NCBI RefSeq assembly: GCF_905397435.1
Contig: NZ_CAJPVI010000012.1
Span: 1-64,000 of the forward strand
Direction of reading: 5' to 3'
Source: Cupriavidus numazuensis
Lineage (GTDB): Bacteria; Pseudomonadota; Gammaproteobacteria; Burkholderiales; Burkholderiaceae
Length of the DNA: 64,000 bases
In this document: piece after piece, positions 27,202 to 37,064 of the stretch
How the letters are laid out: the number at the start of each line of letters is the position of its first letter
How positions within the stretch are numbered: position 1 is the stretch's first letter
Program-made: the position numbers and the translations under genes
Notes under the pieces: generated by a model
Seen by the model: the letters and a program-made list of their open reading frames with translations, nothing else
Databases searched by the model: none
What the model was told of the DNA's origin: nothing

Positions 27202-28575
27202 ATGAAAGTCACCATTATCGGCAGTGGCTATGTTGGCCTCGTTACCGGCGCGTGCCTGGCCGAACTCGGCAACGATGTGTTCTGCCTCGACGTCGACGAA
27301 AAGAAAATTGCCCTGCTTAACGCCGGCGGTGTGCCGATCTACGAGCCGGGCCTGCAGGAAATCATCCAGCGCAACCGTGCGGCCGGGCGTCTGACGTTCT
27401 CGACCGACGTGGCGGCCAGCGTCGAGCACGCCGATGTGCAATTCATCGCCGTTGGCACGCCGCCCGATGAAGACGGCTCCGCGGATCTCAAGTATGTGCT
27501 CGCGGCGGCGCGCAATATCGGCCGCCATATGACCGGCTTCAAGGTCGTGGTCGACAAGTCCACGGTACCGGTCGGCACGGGTGACCGCGTTGCCGCTGTG
27601 ATTCGCGAGGAACTTGCCGCGCGTGGCCTCGAGGACCTGCAGTACTCTGTGGTATCGAACCCGGAATTCCTCAAGGAAGGCGCCGCGGTCGAAGACTTCA
27701 TGCGTCCGGATCGCATCGTGCTCGGCTGCAGCGCCGACGCCGCCGGGCGCCACGCGCAGGCCACCATGCGCCAGCTCTACGCGCCGTTCAACCGCAACCA
27801 CGAACGCACCTTCTACATGGATGTGCGCTCGGCGGAATTCACCAAGTACGCCGCCAACTCCATGCTGGCCACGCGTATTTCGTTCATGAACGAACTGGCT
27901 AACCTGGCCGACGAGGTCGGTGCCGACATCGAACTCGTTCGCATGGGCATCGGCTCGGACCCGCGTATCGGCTACAGTTTTCTGTATGCGGGTGCCGGCT
28001 ATGGCGGTTCGTGTTTCCCGAAGGATGTGCAGGCGCTGATGCGCACGGCATCGGACCATGGCAAGCCGATGCGCGTGCTGGAGGCCGTCGAGGCCGTCAA
28101 TGGCGCGCAGAAGCAGGTGCTGGGCGACAAGGTGGTGCGCCGGTTTGGCGATGACCTGAGCGGCCACACCTTTGCGATCTGGGGGCTGGCGTTCAAGCCG
28201 AATACCGACGATATGCGCGAAGCGCCGTCCCGGGTGATCGCGCGCGAACTGGTCTCGCGCGGGGCATCGCTGCGCATGCACGATCCGGTGTCCATGGAGG
28301 AGGCGAGGCGCGTGCTGGAAGCGGATCTCGCCGACATCCCGGGTGGCATCGACCGGCTCAGTTTCCACGCCGCCCAGATGGAGACCCTCGATGGTGCCGA
28401 TGCTCTCGTGATCGTCACCGAGTGGAAGGTGTTCCGCAGCCCGGATTTCGAGCAGATCAAGCGGCGCCTGAAGACGCCGGTGATCTTCGATGGCCGTAAC
28501 CTGTACGAGCCGGAAGCCATGGCGCAGTCTGGCATCGAATACCACGCGATCGGGCGATCGGCCGCGAAGCGCTGA
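27202..28575 (+). CDS. ugd: UDP-glucose 6-dehydrogenase, 457 aa
   Basis: Oxidises UDP-glucose to UDP-glucuronate, a precursor of aminoarabinose and capsule sugars. N-terminal NAD site [19 protein letters not shown] at residues 6-24. The catalytic cysteine lies in [16 protein letters not shown] near residue 267, and [17 protein letters not shown] is in the C-terminal UDP-binding domain. It lies 36 bp after lapB. A hairpin CCTGTCCG/CGGACAGG (28592-28611) sits between this gene and rfaE1. Confidence 0.95.
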   Translation: MKVTIIGSGYVGLVTGACLAELGNDVFCLDVDEKKIALLNAGGVPIYEPGLQEIIQRNRAAGRLTFSTDVAASVEHADVQFIAVGTPPDEDGSADLKYVLAAARNIGRHMTGFKVVVDKSTVPVGTGDRVAAVIREELAARGLEDLQYSVVSNPEFLKEGAAVEDFMRPDRIVLGCSADAAGRHAQATMRQLYAPFNRNHERTFYMDVRSAEFTKYAANSMLATRISFMNELANLADEVGADIELVRMGIGSDPRIGYSFLYAGAGYGGSCFPKDVQALMRTASDHGKPMRVLEAVEAVNGAQKQVLGDKVVRRFGDDLSGHTFAIWGLAFKPNTDDMREAPSRVIARELVSRGASLRMHDPVSMEEARRVLEADLADIPGGIDRLSFHAAQMETLDGADALVIVTEWKVFRSPDFEQIKRRLKTPVIFDGRNLYEPEAMAQSGIEYHAIGRSAAKR

Positions 28576-28626
28576 ACGCATCAGCAGCGGGCCTGTCCGA
28601 AGACGGACAGGTTTGCCGGAGGAATC

Positions 28627-29574
28627 ATGGGTATGAATCAAATTTCGCAGGATCAGATCGGCCAGGCACGCATCCTGGTAGTCGGCGACATGATGCTGGA
28701 CCGCTACTGGTTCGGCGACGTCGAACGCATTTCGCCGGAGGCGCCGGTACCGGTTGTCCAGATCAAGCGCAGTGATGAGCGCCTGGGCGGCGCCGCCAAC
28801 GTGGCCCGCAACTCTGCCGCGCTCGGCGCGCAGGTCGGCATGCTCGGCGTGGTCGGCGACGACGAGCCGGGCCGCACCATTGAATCGCTGCTGTCGGCGT
28901 GCAAGGTCCAGCCGTACCTGCACCGCGATGCCAGCGTCAACACGACGATCAAGCTGCGCGTGCTCGCGCACCAGCAGCAGCTGCTGCGCGTGGATTTCGA
29001 GAACCCGCCGACGCATGAAGTCCTGCTTTCCGTGCTCGATGGGTTCCAGGAACTCGTGAAGCAGTACGAGGTGCTGGTGCTGTCGGACTATGGCAAGGGC
29101 GGGCTGACCCACGTTGGCCGCATGGTCGAGGCCGGCCGCGCGGCCGGGCGCATGGTGCTGGTCGATCCCAAGGGCGACGACTATTCGCGCTATCGCGGTG
29201 CCACGCTGATCACTCCCAACCGCGCCGAGATCCGGCGCGTCGTGGGTGCCTGGAAAAGCGAACAGGACCTCACCGCGCGCGCCCAGAACCTGCGCCGCGA
29301 CCTGCAGCTCGAAGCGCTGCTGCTCACCCGTTCGGAAGAGGGCATGACCCTGTACACGGAGGCGGAGGTGCTGCACGTCTCGGCACAGGCGCGGGAAGTC
29401 TATGATGTATCAGGTGCCGGCGATACCGTGATCGCCACGCTGGCGACCATGCTGGCGGCCGGCGTGTCGCTGAAGCAGGCGGTGCAGTTCGCCAACCGCG
29501 CCGGCGGCATTGTCGTGGGCAAGCTGGGTACTGCCGTCGTCAGCTACCCGGAACTGTTCGGCGCGGCCGGCTGA
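28627..29574 (+). CDS. rfaE1: D-glycero-beta-D-manno-heptose-7-phosphate kinase, 315 aa
   Basis: PfkB-type kinase making heptose-1,7-bisphosphate for the LPS inner core. The N-terminal motif is [20 protein letters not shown], followed by [16 protein letters not shown], and the catalytic anion-hole motif [11 protein letters not shown] sits near residue 262. It lacks the cytidylyltransferase domain of the fused HldE, so this is the split RfaE1/HldA form usual in betaproteobacteria. GGAGGA precedes the start; MNQ two codons downstream is an alternative. Confidence 0.94.
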   Translation: MGMNQISQDQIGQARILVVGDMMLDRYWFGDVERISPEAPVPVVQIKRSDERLGGAANVARNSAALGAQVGMLGVVGDDEPGRTIESLLSACKVQPYLHRDASVNTTIKLRVLAHQQQLLRVDFENPPTHEVLLSVLDGFQELVKQYEVLVLSDYGKGGLTHVGRMVEAGRAAGRMVLVDPKGDDYSRYRGATLITPNRAEIRRVVGAWKSEQDLTARAQNLRRDLQLEALLLTRSEEGMTLYTEAEVLHVSAQAREVYDVSGAGDTVIATLATMLAAGVSLKQAVQFANRAGGIVVGKLGTAVVSYPELFGAAG

Positions 29575-29623
29575 GCGCCAGTGTCTGCCGGCGCGTCGTG
29601 TTGAACTCTCTGTCGGACCGATC

Positions 29624-30619
29624 ATGACCATCATCGTCACCGGCGCTGCGGGATTCATCGGCAGCAACCTCGTCAAGGGATTGAACGCGCGCGGCGAGAA
29701 CCACATTGTCGCGGTCGACAATCTCCACCGCGCGGACAAATTCCACAACCTGGTGGACTGTGAAATCCGCGACTACCTCGACAAGGACGATTTCCTGTCC
29801 CGCTTCGAGCGCGGCGAGTTCGGCCGGGTACGCGCTGTTTTCCATCTTGGGGCCTGCACCGACACGATGGAGCAGGACGGGCGCTACCTGATGGAGAATA
29901 ACTACCGCTACAGCAAGACGCTGATGGAGCTCTGCCTCGCGCAGGACACCCAGTTCATCTATGCGTCGTCTGCGGCGGTCTACGGCGAGTCGCGTTCCTT
30001 TCGTGAAGCGCGTGAGTACGAGCGGCCGCTGAGCGTCTACGGCTATTCCAAGTTCCTGTTCGACCAGGCCGTGCGCGACAGGCTGGATAGCGCGCTGTCG
30101 CAGGTCGTCGGCCTGCGCTATTTCAACGTGTATGGCCCGGGCGAGGCGCACAAGGGCCGCATGGCCTCGATCGTGTGCCAGCAGTTCGAGCAATTCCGTG
30201 CCGAAGGCACCGTCAAGCTGTTCGGCGAGCACGGCGGCCATGGGCCGGGGTGCCAAAGCCACGATTTCGTTTCCATCGAGGATGTGGTCAAGGTGAACCT
30301 GTTCTTCCTCGACCATCCGCGCCGATCGGGCATCTTCAATGTCGGTTCCGGCCATGCGCGTTCGTTCAACGATGTCGCCGGTGTTGTCGTCAATACACTG
30401 CGCGCGGCAGAGGACAAGCCGCCGTTGACGCTGGAGGAACTCGTGCAGGAAGGGTTGCTGGAATACCTGCGCTTTCCCGATGCGCTGCGTGGGCGGTACC
30501 AGAGCTTCACGCAATCGGACAGTTCGCGCCTTCGCGAAGTTGGCTTCACCGCGCCCTTCGTTCCCATGGAGGAAGGCGTGACGCGCTATTGCCAGTGGCT
30601 GCTCGAACGCGGCCAGTGA
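29624..30619 (+). CDS. rfaD: ADP-L-glycero-D-manno-heptose-6-epimerase, 331 aa
   Basis: Short-chain dehydrogenase-type epimerase giving ADP-L-glycero-D-manno-heptose for LPS core. NAD motif [17 protein letters not shown] at the N-terminus, catalytic [10 protein letters not shown] (YxxxK), and the family phrases [12 protein letters not shown] and [15 protein letters not shown]. The start is ATG 29624. It is 49 bp downstream of rfaE1, the preceding enzyme set of the same pathway. Confidence 0.96.
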   Translation: MTIIVTGAAGFIGSNLVKGLNARGENHIVAVDNLHRADKFHNLVDCEIRDYLDKDDFLSRFERGEFGRVRAVFHLGACTDTMEQDGRYLMENNYRYSKTLMELCLAQDTQFIYASSAAVYGESRSFREAREYERPLSVYGYSKFLFDQAVRDRLDSALSQVVGLRYFNVYGPGEAHKGRMASIVCQQFEQFRAEGTVKLFGEHGGHGPGCQSHDFVSIEDVVKVNLFFLDHPRRSGIFNVGSGHARSFNDVAGVVVNTLRAAEDKPPLTLEELVQEGLLEYLRFPDALRGRYQSFTQSDSSRLREVGFTAPFVPMEEGVTRYCQWLLERGQ

Positions 30620-30771
30620 GCGCGCCCAACGAAGCTTCGACGCTCGGAAACATCTCCGTGCAATCCACGTGAACGTTTGTTGCCGCATGCGCTGGCGCAT
30701 GCGGCGGGTCCTATCCTGAGCGCACCTTGCCAATCCCGGCAAGGCAACTCAAACGGAAGGGGAACTCACAA

Positions 30772-31191
30772 ATGTTCAAGGCATTGTTCAAGCGCGGCTG
30801 CATGGCCGCCGCGGTCTGGATGGCGCTCACCGGTGCGGCGATGGCTGCTGTGGATGTCAACACGGCCGACGCGACCGCGCTGACTTCGGTGAAAGGCATC
30901 GGGCCAGCGACCGCAAAGAACATCATCGACGAACGCACCAAACACGGGCCCTACAAGAGTGCGGCTGATCTTGCCGAACGCGTCAGCGGCGTGGGAACCA
31001 AATCGGTTGCCCGCATGCAGGAGGCGGGCCTGACGATCGGCGCCAAGGCTGCGCCGGCAGCAGCGGCTCCGCCAAGCGCTGATCACGCATGGCACCCCGG
31101 CGCAAAGGGGGCCGCCGGGGTGCCGAGGTCCTTCGCCTCCTTGTTCCTTGTGTCAGATTCGATGTTGTGCCATTGGTATGGCTTGTGCTAG
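30772..31191 (+). CDS. ComEA-like helix-hairpin-helix DNA-binding protein, 139 aa, tail suspect
   Basis: Secreted small HhH protein. Signal peptide at residues 1-23 (ending AAMA), then a helix-hairpin-helix pair (VDVNTADATALTSVKGIGPA and VSGVGTKSVARMQEAGL). It resembles the periplasmic DNA-uptake protein ComEA, and similar proteins are common in Burkholderiales. After the Ala/Pro linker near residue 98 the tail (HAWHPGAKGAAGVPRSFASL and on to CHWYGLC) does not look like protein. It includes a 12-bp perfect hairpin. A one-base shift near 31078 would give an earlier stop (AAG CGC TGA), so the true protein may end there, with a frameshift either biological or a sequencing error. Confidence 0.8.
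   Translation: MFKALFKRGCMAAAVWMALTGAAMAAVDVNTADATALTSVKGIGPATAKNIIDERTKHGPYKSAADLAERVSGVGTKSVARMQEAGLTIGAKAAPAAAAPPSADHAWHPGAKGAAGVPRSFASLFLVSDSMLCHWYGLC
31091..31124 (+). other. 12-bp GC-rich hairpin at the comEA 3' end
   Basis: GGCACCCCGGCG (31091-31102) pairs perfectly with CGCCGGGGTGCC (31113-31124). No T run follows, so it is not a classic terminator, but it may mark the end of the rfaD-comEA transcript. Confidence 0.55.
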
Positions 31192-31352
31192 TCAGGCGCA
31201 CTGTTCTTCGCTTGCCGGGAGCGGCGGAGTATCATGCGGCAGCCAGCGCGGGCCGGACGGATTCACCGGCCGCGCGATCTGTATAACCAGGCCAGGCTCG
31301 CCACTTTCCAGTGGGCCAGGGAGAGCCCGGCAGAACAACAGGGAGCATAACA

Positions 31353-32651
31353 ATGACCAATGGCGAGGACACAGGGTTCCTGCCGAAGTGGCGGCTGAAG
31401 ACGGAAGGGGTTATCGGTCCGGACGAGCGCCTGCCGACCGGGCAGACGGTGCTTGCCGGCATCCAGCACGTGGTGGCGATGTTCGGTTCCACGGCGATCG
31501 CGCCGATCCTGATGGGGTTCAACCCGAACATCGCCATCCTCTTCTCCGGCATCGGCACGCTGATCTTTTTCCTGTGCGTGCGTGGCCGCGTGCCCAGCTA
31601 TCTGGGCTCCAGCTTCGCGTTCATCGCCGTCGTGATCGCGGCCACCGGGTATGCGGGCAGCGGACCCAATACCAATATCCCGGTCGCGCTGGGCGGCATC
31701 ATTGCCGCGGGCGCGCTGTACACGGTGATCGGCCTCGTTGTGCAGGCGGTCGGCTATAGCTGGGTGGAAAAGCTGATGCCGCCCGTGGTCACTGGCGCGA
31801 TCGTCGCGGCCATCGGCCTGAACCTGGCGCCGGTGGCGGTGAAGGCCGTGAGCGGATCGTCGTTCGATACGTGGGTCGGATTGTTGACCGTGCTGGCGGT
31901 CGGACTGGTGGCGGTGCGCGCGCCTGGCATGATCGGACGCCTTCCGGTGCTGATCGGCGGCCTGTTCGGCTACCTGATTTATTTCGTCGGCACGAACCTG
32001 ATGGGCCTGGGCAAGCCGATCGATTTCGCTGGCGTGGCCGCCGCGAACTGGTTCGGCCTGCCGGCGTTCACCGCGCCGGTATTCCAAGGCAGCGCCATGC
32101 TGCTGATCGCACCGGTGGCCATCGTGCTGGTCGCGGAGAACCTCGGCCACATCAAGGCCATTGGCGTGATGACGGGCCGCAACCTCGATCCGTATATCGG
32201 CCGCGCATTTATTGGCGATGGTGTGGCGACCATGCTGTCTGCCAGTGGCGGCGGTACTGGCGTCACGACGTATGCCGAGAACATGGGCGTGATGGCTGTC
32301 ACCAAGATCTATTCGACGCTGATCTTCGTCGTGGCCGCGGCGGTTGCCATCCTGCTCGGATTCTCGCCGAAGTTCGGTGCGCTGATCCTGACCATTCCGG
32401 GCCCCGTGATCGGCGGGCTGACCATCGTGGTGTTTGGTCTGATTGCCGCCACGGCTGGCCGCATCTGGGTCCAGAATCACGTGGACTTTTCCAGCTCGCG
32501 CAACCTCATCACGGTCGGCGCGACGCTGACGGTAGCGGCCGGCGACCTGACGCTCAGGCTCGGTGGCATGACGCTGGGCGGTATTGGCACTGCGACGTTC
32601 GGTTGCATCCTGCTTTATCACCTGCTCGGCGAAGGCAACAAGGAGGCCTAA
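31353..32651 (+). CDS. NCS2-family nucleobase permease, RutG-like, 432 aa
   Basis: Inner-membrane nucleobase:cation symporter, expected to carry uracil or related pyrimidines. About 14 hydrophobic segments. Signature stretches are IQHVVAMFGSTAIAPILMGF near residue 32, VPSYLGSSFAFIAVVIAATG, VAENLGHIKAIGVMTGRN and GVTTYAENMGVMAVTK. By eye it is much closer to E. coli RutG than to UraA, but no rut genes are nearby. The start ATG 31353 is preceded by AGGGAGC. It is flanked by comEA and cysM with no obvious partner. Confidence 0.88.
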   Translation: MTNGEDTGFLPKWRLKTEGVIGPDERLPTGQTVLAGIQHVVAMFGSTAIAPILMGFNPNIAILFSGIGTLIFFLCVRGRVPSYLGSSFAFIAVVIAATGYAGSGPNTNIPVALGGIIAAGALYTVIGLVVQAVGYSWVEKLMPPVVTGAIVAAIGLNLAPVAVKAVSGSSFDTWVGLLTVLAVGLVAVRAPGMIGRLPVLIGGLFGYLIYFVGTNLMGLGKPIDFAGVAAANWFGLPAFTAPVFQGSAMLLIAPVAIVLVAENLGHIKAIGVMTGRNLDPYIGRAFIGDGVATMLSASGGGTGVTTYAENMGVMAVTKIYSTLIFVVAAAVAILLGFSPKFGALILTIPGPVIGGLTIVVFGLIAATAGRIWVQNHVDFSSSRNLITVGATLTVAAGDLTLRLGGMTLGGIGTATFGCILLYHLLGEGNKEA

Positions 32652-32716
32652 GCCGGGGCATCCACACTGGCAGTGGGCCCAACGGGCCGCTGCCGGCGCG
32701 GGTCTGGGGCCTGGAT

Positions 32717-32722
32717 TACAAT
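32717..32722 (+). promoter_or_regulatory. Possible -10 element (TACAAT) of cysM
   Basis: TTACAAT ending 26 bp before the cysM start, a plausible promoter position giving a short leader. Confidence 0.45.
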
Positions 32723-32748
32723 GTGCGGGACATTTTCGACCCCGCACC

Positions 32749-33651
32749 ATGGCCTACAAGACAATCGAAGACACCATCGGCAATACGCCGCTGGTCAGAC
32801 TGCAGCGCATTCCCGGTGCCGCCAACGACGCACGCGGCAACGTCATCCTGGGCAAGCTCGAGGGTAACAACCCGGCAGGGTCGGTCAAGGATCGCCCGGC
32901 CGTGTCGATGATCGCCCGCGCTGAGGCGCGCGGCCGCATCAAGCCCGGCGACACGCTGATCGAAGCCACGTCCGGCAATACCGGCATCGCACTCGCCATG
33001 GCTGCGGCTATCCGCGGCTACAAGATGGTGCTGATCATGCCGGAAGATCTGAGCCTGGAGCGCCGCCAGAGCATGGCCGCGTATGGGGCCGAGATCATCC
33101 TGACTCCGGTAAAGGGCGGCATGGAGTATGCGCGCGATCTCGCGGATTCCATGGAGCGCGACGGCAAGGGCGTCATCCTGGACCAGTTCGCGAATCCGGA
33201 TAATCCGCTGGCCCATTATGAAACCACCGGCCCGGAAATCTGGCGCGATACGGAAGGGCGGATTACGCATTTCGTATCGGCCATGGGTACGACTGGCACC
33301 ATCACCGGTGTTTCGCGTTACCTGAAAGAGCAGAACCCGGCCATTGAGATCATCGGTGCGCAGCCGGCGGAAGGCTCGCGGATTCCCGGTATTCGCAAGT
33401 GGCCGGAGGCTTATCTGCCGAAGATCTACGACGCGAAGTTTGTGGACCGTACCGAACCCGTCAGTCAGGCCGATGCCGAGCATATGGCACGGCGCATGGC
33501 GAGCGAGGAAGGCATCTTTAGCGGTATCTCGGCAGCAGGCGCGCTATGCGTCGCCTTGCGAGTCGCTGAAGAGGTGGAAAACGCGACGATCGTTTTCGTG
33601 GTTTGCGACCGGGGAGATCGATACCTGTCCACAGGCGTATTTCCCGCCTGA
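32749..33651 (+). CDS. cysM: Cysteine synthase B, 300 aa
   Basis: PLP enzyme making cysteine from O-acetylserine (or phosphoserine) and sulfide or thiosulfate. The PLP lysine is in NNPAGSVKDRPAVSMI near residue 45, the substrate loop is EATSGNTGIALAMAA near 71, and the phosphate-binding loop is SAMGTTGTITG. The sequence NNPAGSVKDRP and the 300-aa length favour CysM over CysK. ATG 32749 gives the standard start MAYKTIEDTIGNTPLV. Confidence 0.95.
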   Translation: MAYKTIEDTIGNTPLVRLQRIPGAANDARGNVILGKLEGNNPAGSVKDRPAVSMIARAEARGRIKPGDTLIEATSGNTGIALAMAAAIRGYKMVLIMPEDLSLERRQSMAAYGAEIILTPVKGGMEYARDLADSMERDGKGVILDQFANPDNPLAHYETTGPEIWRDTEGRITHFVSAMGTTGTITGVSRYLKEQNPAIEIIGAQPAEGSRIPGIRKWPEAYLPKIYDAKFVDRTEPVSQADAEHMARRMASEEGIFSGISAAGALCVALRVAEEVENATIVFVVCDRGDRYLSTGVFPA

Positions 33652-33719
33652 GTTTCCGTCGAAGCCGGGGATCTAAAGCACCCTGCGATGGATGATTCCG
33701 TTGCAGGGTACTGATGCTC

Positions 33720-34751
33720 TTATCTCGCGGACTTGTCGCGGATCCAGCCCTCGACAATTTCAAGGACGGATTGCGGGCTGAGTTGATACATGCAGTCGCA
33801 ACTGATCGTATCGAGCTTTTCGCAATCCCTGCAGCTCTTGTCCCGCACGAGATTCTGGGCTCTTTCCCCCAGTGCCGCCCATCTGCCCGGATGCATCGGA
33901 CGCGTCGGCGGGAATAGCCCCAACGTGCGCTGGCCAATCGCGGCCGACAGGTGCAGCGGTCCGGTGCCACTCGCGATCAAGCCATCTGCCTGGTGGATGA
34001 AGGTAGTCAGCTGACCCAGCGTCTGGGTTCCGCAAAGGCTCGTGACGTTTGGCTTGGCCAGCAACGCGCCGCCATTGGCTTTCAGCCACTCTCCTTCCTT
34101 TGCGCTGCCCGACAGCCACAGATGCACATCGCGTCTCGCCGACAGCAGTTCCGCGAGCGCAGCGTAGTGTTCGATCGGCCATTCGCGGCCGTGGCCGTTG
34201 GACTTGGTGTGGAGGACCAGATTGAACGCATAAGGGGCCTGCATGTCGGCAATGGCCTTGTCCACCGGGATATCGAAGTGATACAGGCCGGGGATTTCCT
34301 CGCGAGTCGGAATGTCGCGGCTGCCGTACGGGCTCAGGAAGCGGAAGTTGATCTGCGCCTCGTGGTCTTCCGTGGTCCGCTTGCTGAAACGCACCCTGCG
34401 GTTGCAATAGAACAGCAGGTAGAGCTTCTGGCGCGCATTGCCGATACGGTGCCGGACGCCGGCGCGAAATGCGGCGAGTGCCAGCTTGCGGTCGGGCTGC
34501 GCCAGGATCACGGTATCGATGCCTGACTTTTTCAAGAATCCGGCCGGGTCACTGGCGATGCTTTCCAGTTCGATGACTTCATCGATATCCGTGCAGAAGC
34601 GGACCAGCGGCGCGGCATAGGCGCGGCACAGGAAGCTGATCTTCGCTGTCGGATTCAATTGCCTCAGTCGAGCGACCATTGGCAAAGTCAGTACTATGTC
34701 GCCGATATTGTCGGTGCGGCTGACCAGTATGTGGTTGCTTCGGATTGCCAT
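33720..34751 (-). CDS. Glycosyltransferase family 9 (heptosyltransferase-like), 343 aa
   Basis: Likely adds a heptose or related sugar to LPS core at the inner face of the inner membrane. N-terminal signature VSRTDNIGDIVLTLPMVARL at residues 10-29, C-terminal nucleotide-sugar site SGTGPLHLSAAIGQRTLGLF and the GRW motif after it. A cysteine-rich tail (CRDCEKLDTISCDC) is unusual for the family and could bind metal. It is last in a leftward cluster with a GT8 and a second GT9 gene. The acceptor cannot be predicted. Confidence 0.88.
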   Translation of the reverse strand: MAIRSNHILVSRTDNIGDIVLTLPMVARLRQLNPTAKISFLCRAYAAPLVRFCTDIDEVIELESIASDPAGFLKKSGIDTVILAQPDRKLALAAFRAGVRHRIGNARQKLYLLFYCNRRVRFSKRTTEDHEAQINFRFLSPYGSRDIPTREEIPGLYHFDIPVDKAIADMQAPYAFNLVLHTKSNGHGREWPIEHYAALAELLSARRDVHLWLSGSAKEGEWLKANGGALLAKPNVTSLCGTQTLGQLTTFIHQADGLIASGTGPLHLSAAIGQRTLGLFPPTRPMHPGRWAALGERAQNLVRDKSCRDCEKLDTISCDCMYQLSPQSVLEIVEGWIRDKSAR

Positions 34752-34795
34752 TTATCTTCGATGTGAGAGCAGGGTAGGGGCATGCCATCCGGGCA

Positions 34796-35791
34796 TTACC
34801 GTTGCGCCCGCTTGCGCAAATACCGCAAATACCACTTCAGGCTTTCCACCGGCTTGTGCTGACGGAACATGAAGCGCGAATGCATGCGCATTTCCTTGGT
34901 GTTTCTCGGTTCCGGATCCAGCGGCATGTCGCGCCACGGTGACAAGGCCAGATACTTGCGGAACAGTCCGCGCGCTTCATGGCCGCTCCAGTCGGCCCAC
35001 GGTTTGACCGAGCCCGCAAAATGGATGAAGACCGCCTTGCCGACCGGACGCATCGCAAAGCTGTTGACGTTCAGGTCGTGAATCAGGTCATACAGGTAAT
35101 TCCATCGCGGCGAGATGTATTTCGCGCGGCCGTTGAGCACCTTGTTGAGCGCGTCCTGGTCGTTGAAACGCATATCGGTGCTGGTATCGAGCAACGCTTC
35201 CAGGGTTTGGGGCGTGATGTTCTCGGCCAGCCATTTCTCGATATTGATGAACAGCACGCCGCCATTGAAATACTCGGCATGAGCGAGGCCGAGCGCGGCG
35301 ACGCGCCGGCGCAGCGTGACGGGCGCATCGGGCACGACGACCGCGATCTCGTTGCTGATGTCCATGTCCACGAGCTCATCGAGGCGGTTGACGCACAGGA
35401 TATCGGCATCGAGGTACAGCACGCGGTCGGTCTGCCCTTGCAGCACCTCGGGGATTACCAGCCGGGTGAAGATCGACAGCGAATAGTGCGAGTGCCCGAG
35501 AAAATGCGAGAACTGCGTGAACGACGCCAGGTCCAGCACGTGCAGCTGGGTGCTGACCGGGTACATCTCTTCGAGCTGCTTCAGGCGGCGCTGATTCTCT
35601 TCCAGCGCTGAGAACGTCAGCACATGGAAGGTGAAATGCTGTCCCGGATTGTTGTCGATGATCGACGCGATCGTCGCGCCCATCGCGCGGAAATAGTTGT
35701 CGTCGACGCAGAAGGCGATATGGAACGACGGCTTGCCATTGCTGCCTGTCATCGGAGCCATTGAGGTGTTGTCGGATGCGGGCAGGTTCAT
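34796..35791 (-). CDS. Glycosyltransferase family 8 (LPS hexosyltransferase-like), 331 aa
   Basis: GT8 enzyme resembling WaaI/WaaJ galactosyl- or glucosyltransferases of the LPS outer core. It has IAFCVDDNYFRAMGATIASI near residue 24, the metal-binding DxD motif LYLDADILCVNRL, YFNGGVLFINIEKW, the DQDALN-type NDQDALNKVL, and HFAGSVKPW, all standard GT8 landmarks. ATG 35789-35791 overlaps the upstream GT9 stop in an ATGA, so translation is coupled. A 44-bp gap separates it from the next GT9 gene. Confidence 0.9.
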   Translation of the reverse strand: MNLPASDNTSMAPMTGSNGKPSFHIAFCVDDNYFRAMGATIASIIDNNPGQHFTFHVLTFSALEENQRRLKQLEEMYPVSTQLHVLDLASFTQFSHFLGHSHYSLSIFTRLVIPEVLQGQTDRVLYLDADILCVNRLDELVDMDISNEIAVVVPDAPVTLRRRVAALGLAHAEYFNGGVLFINIEKWLAENITPQTLEALLDTSTDMRFNDQDALNKVLNGRAKYISPRWNYLYDLIHDLNVNSFAMRPVGKAVFIHFAGSVKPWADWSGHEARGLFRKYLALSPWRDMPLDPEPRNTKEMRMHSRFMFRQHKPVESLKWYLRYLRKRAQR

Positions 35792-36918
35792 TGGATGGCT
35801 TTCATGACTTGTTCGACGGGAATGGCCTTGACCCAGTCCCGGCGATTCGCTGCGGTGATGACAGTGCTGTTCTGCCTGTCGATCGGCACCCACTCGGGGT
35901 TCTTCTGACGCATCAGCGCGATGACCGGCACATGCACGGCGTTCGCGAGGTGCATCACGGCCGTTTCCACCGAGATAATCAGGTCGCATTGCGCCAGGAT
36001 CGCTGGCAGCTGGAAGAAGTTGTCTTCGGCGCTGAACAGCTCGGTGCGCGCCAAGGCGTAGCTGCTGAGGACCTCGCGCGCATGTGCCAGCTCCTGTGGC
36101 ACCGCATTGACGATGAAGCAGCTGTCGCGCCAGCGCGGGTGCTGCTGCATGGCCTGGATCAGCGCGGCGACCTGTTCCAGCGTCCAGCAGCGTTTCTTCG
36201 TCTTGGCGTACGGGTTGATGAATACGAGCTTGCCCTCGCGCGGGGAAAAGCCCCAGGCGGCAAGCGTGTCCTGCGCATACTGCTGCCATTGCGCAGGAAT
36301 GTCGACAAAAGGAAAGCGCTCGGCCGGTCTGACGTCCAGGCCGCCGATCTGGCGGAACCAGTGCGCGTACACGTCGCTGATGTGCTGCGGCGAGGCCCGG
36401 TCGACCTTGTACGGCGGAATCGAGGCGTCGAGCTTGCGGTAGGCAAACAGGTGGTGCGGCTGATAGAACCGGACAGGCCGTGTCATGCCGACCACGAATC
36501 CGTCCGGACTGATCGTGCGTGCGAGGTCCGCGTACTGCGGCGGCCGTAGCGTCGCCAGCGACACCACGATCGGGTAGTGCTCCTGCTGCGCCTCGCGGAT
36601 CGATGCCTCGTAGAGTTCCGGGCTATAGGTGCGCGTATAGACCTTGCTGAAAAACGGGCAAGCGGCCAGCCAGTCGTAGAGCGAATACTTGCGCAGGTGC
36701 TCCCAGGCCTTGGTATCGCTGGTGCGGCGCACTTCGTCGACCCACAGGTGGATGTCCAGGTGCGGGTTCGCCTGCGCGAAGGCCTTGAAGAAGTTCTGCA
36801 GATAAGTGAAGTCGCCCAGTGCGAGGTGGGCGATGAACAGTATCTTTTTCGACCGCTTCAGTAAGTCTGCGGGAATCAGGGTCTGGGGTTGTGTCACGAA
36901 TGGCTCGCGGGAAGTCAC
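35788..36918 (-). CDS. Glycosyltransferase family 9 protein, 376 aa
   Basis: Second heptosyltransferase-like protein of the cluster. N-terminal KKILFIAHLALGDFTYLQNF, a C-terminal KTKKRCWTLEQVAALIQAM region, and nucleotide-sugar site ISVETAVMHLANAVHVPVIAL with the acidic residue typical of GT9. It starts with GTG, either 36918 or, seven codons later, 36897; neither has a good ribosome site. It overlaps the GT8 gene by 4 bp. It is the first gene of the leftward cluster, with 146 bp to mltB that hold nothing obvious. Confidence 0.85.
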   Translation of the reverse strand: MTSREPFVTQPQTLIPADLLKRSKKILFIAHLALGDFTYLQNFFKAFAQANPHLDIHLWVDEVRRTSDTKAWEHLRKYSLYDWLAACPFFSKVYTRTYSPELYEASIREAQQEHYPIVVSLATLRPPQYADLARTISPDGFVVGMTRPVRFYQPHHLFAYRKLDASIPPYKVDRASPQHISDVYAHWFRQIGGLDVRPAERFPFVDIPAQWQQYAQDTLAAWGFSPREGKLVFINPYAKTKKRCWTLEQVAALIQAMQQHPRWRDSCFIVNAVPQELAHAREVLSSYALARTELFSAEDNFFQLPAILAQCDLIISVETAVMHLANAVHVPVIALMRQKNPEWVPIDRQNSTVITAANRRDWVKAIPVEQVMKAIQ

Positions 36919-37064
36919 GTGGCGTCGTCAGCCCGTTATTGTAAGGGAGGGCAAGGACTGGCCTGGAAATTGCGGTGGCTTTGGGCGCACAATCGCCGGA
37001 CGCGGTGATTCCGCCTGCCGGCGAGTGCTGGCAGGCGGTGGCGTATCCGGCAACAGGCGTGGCG

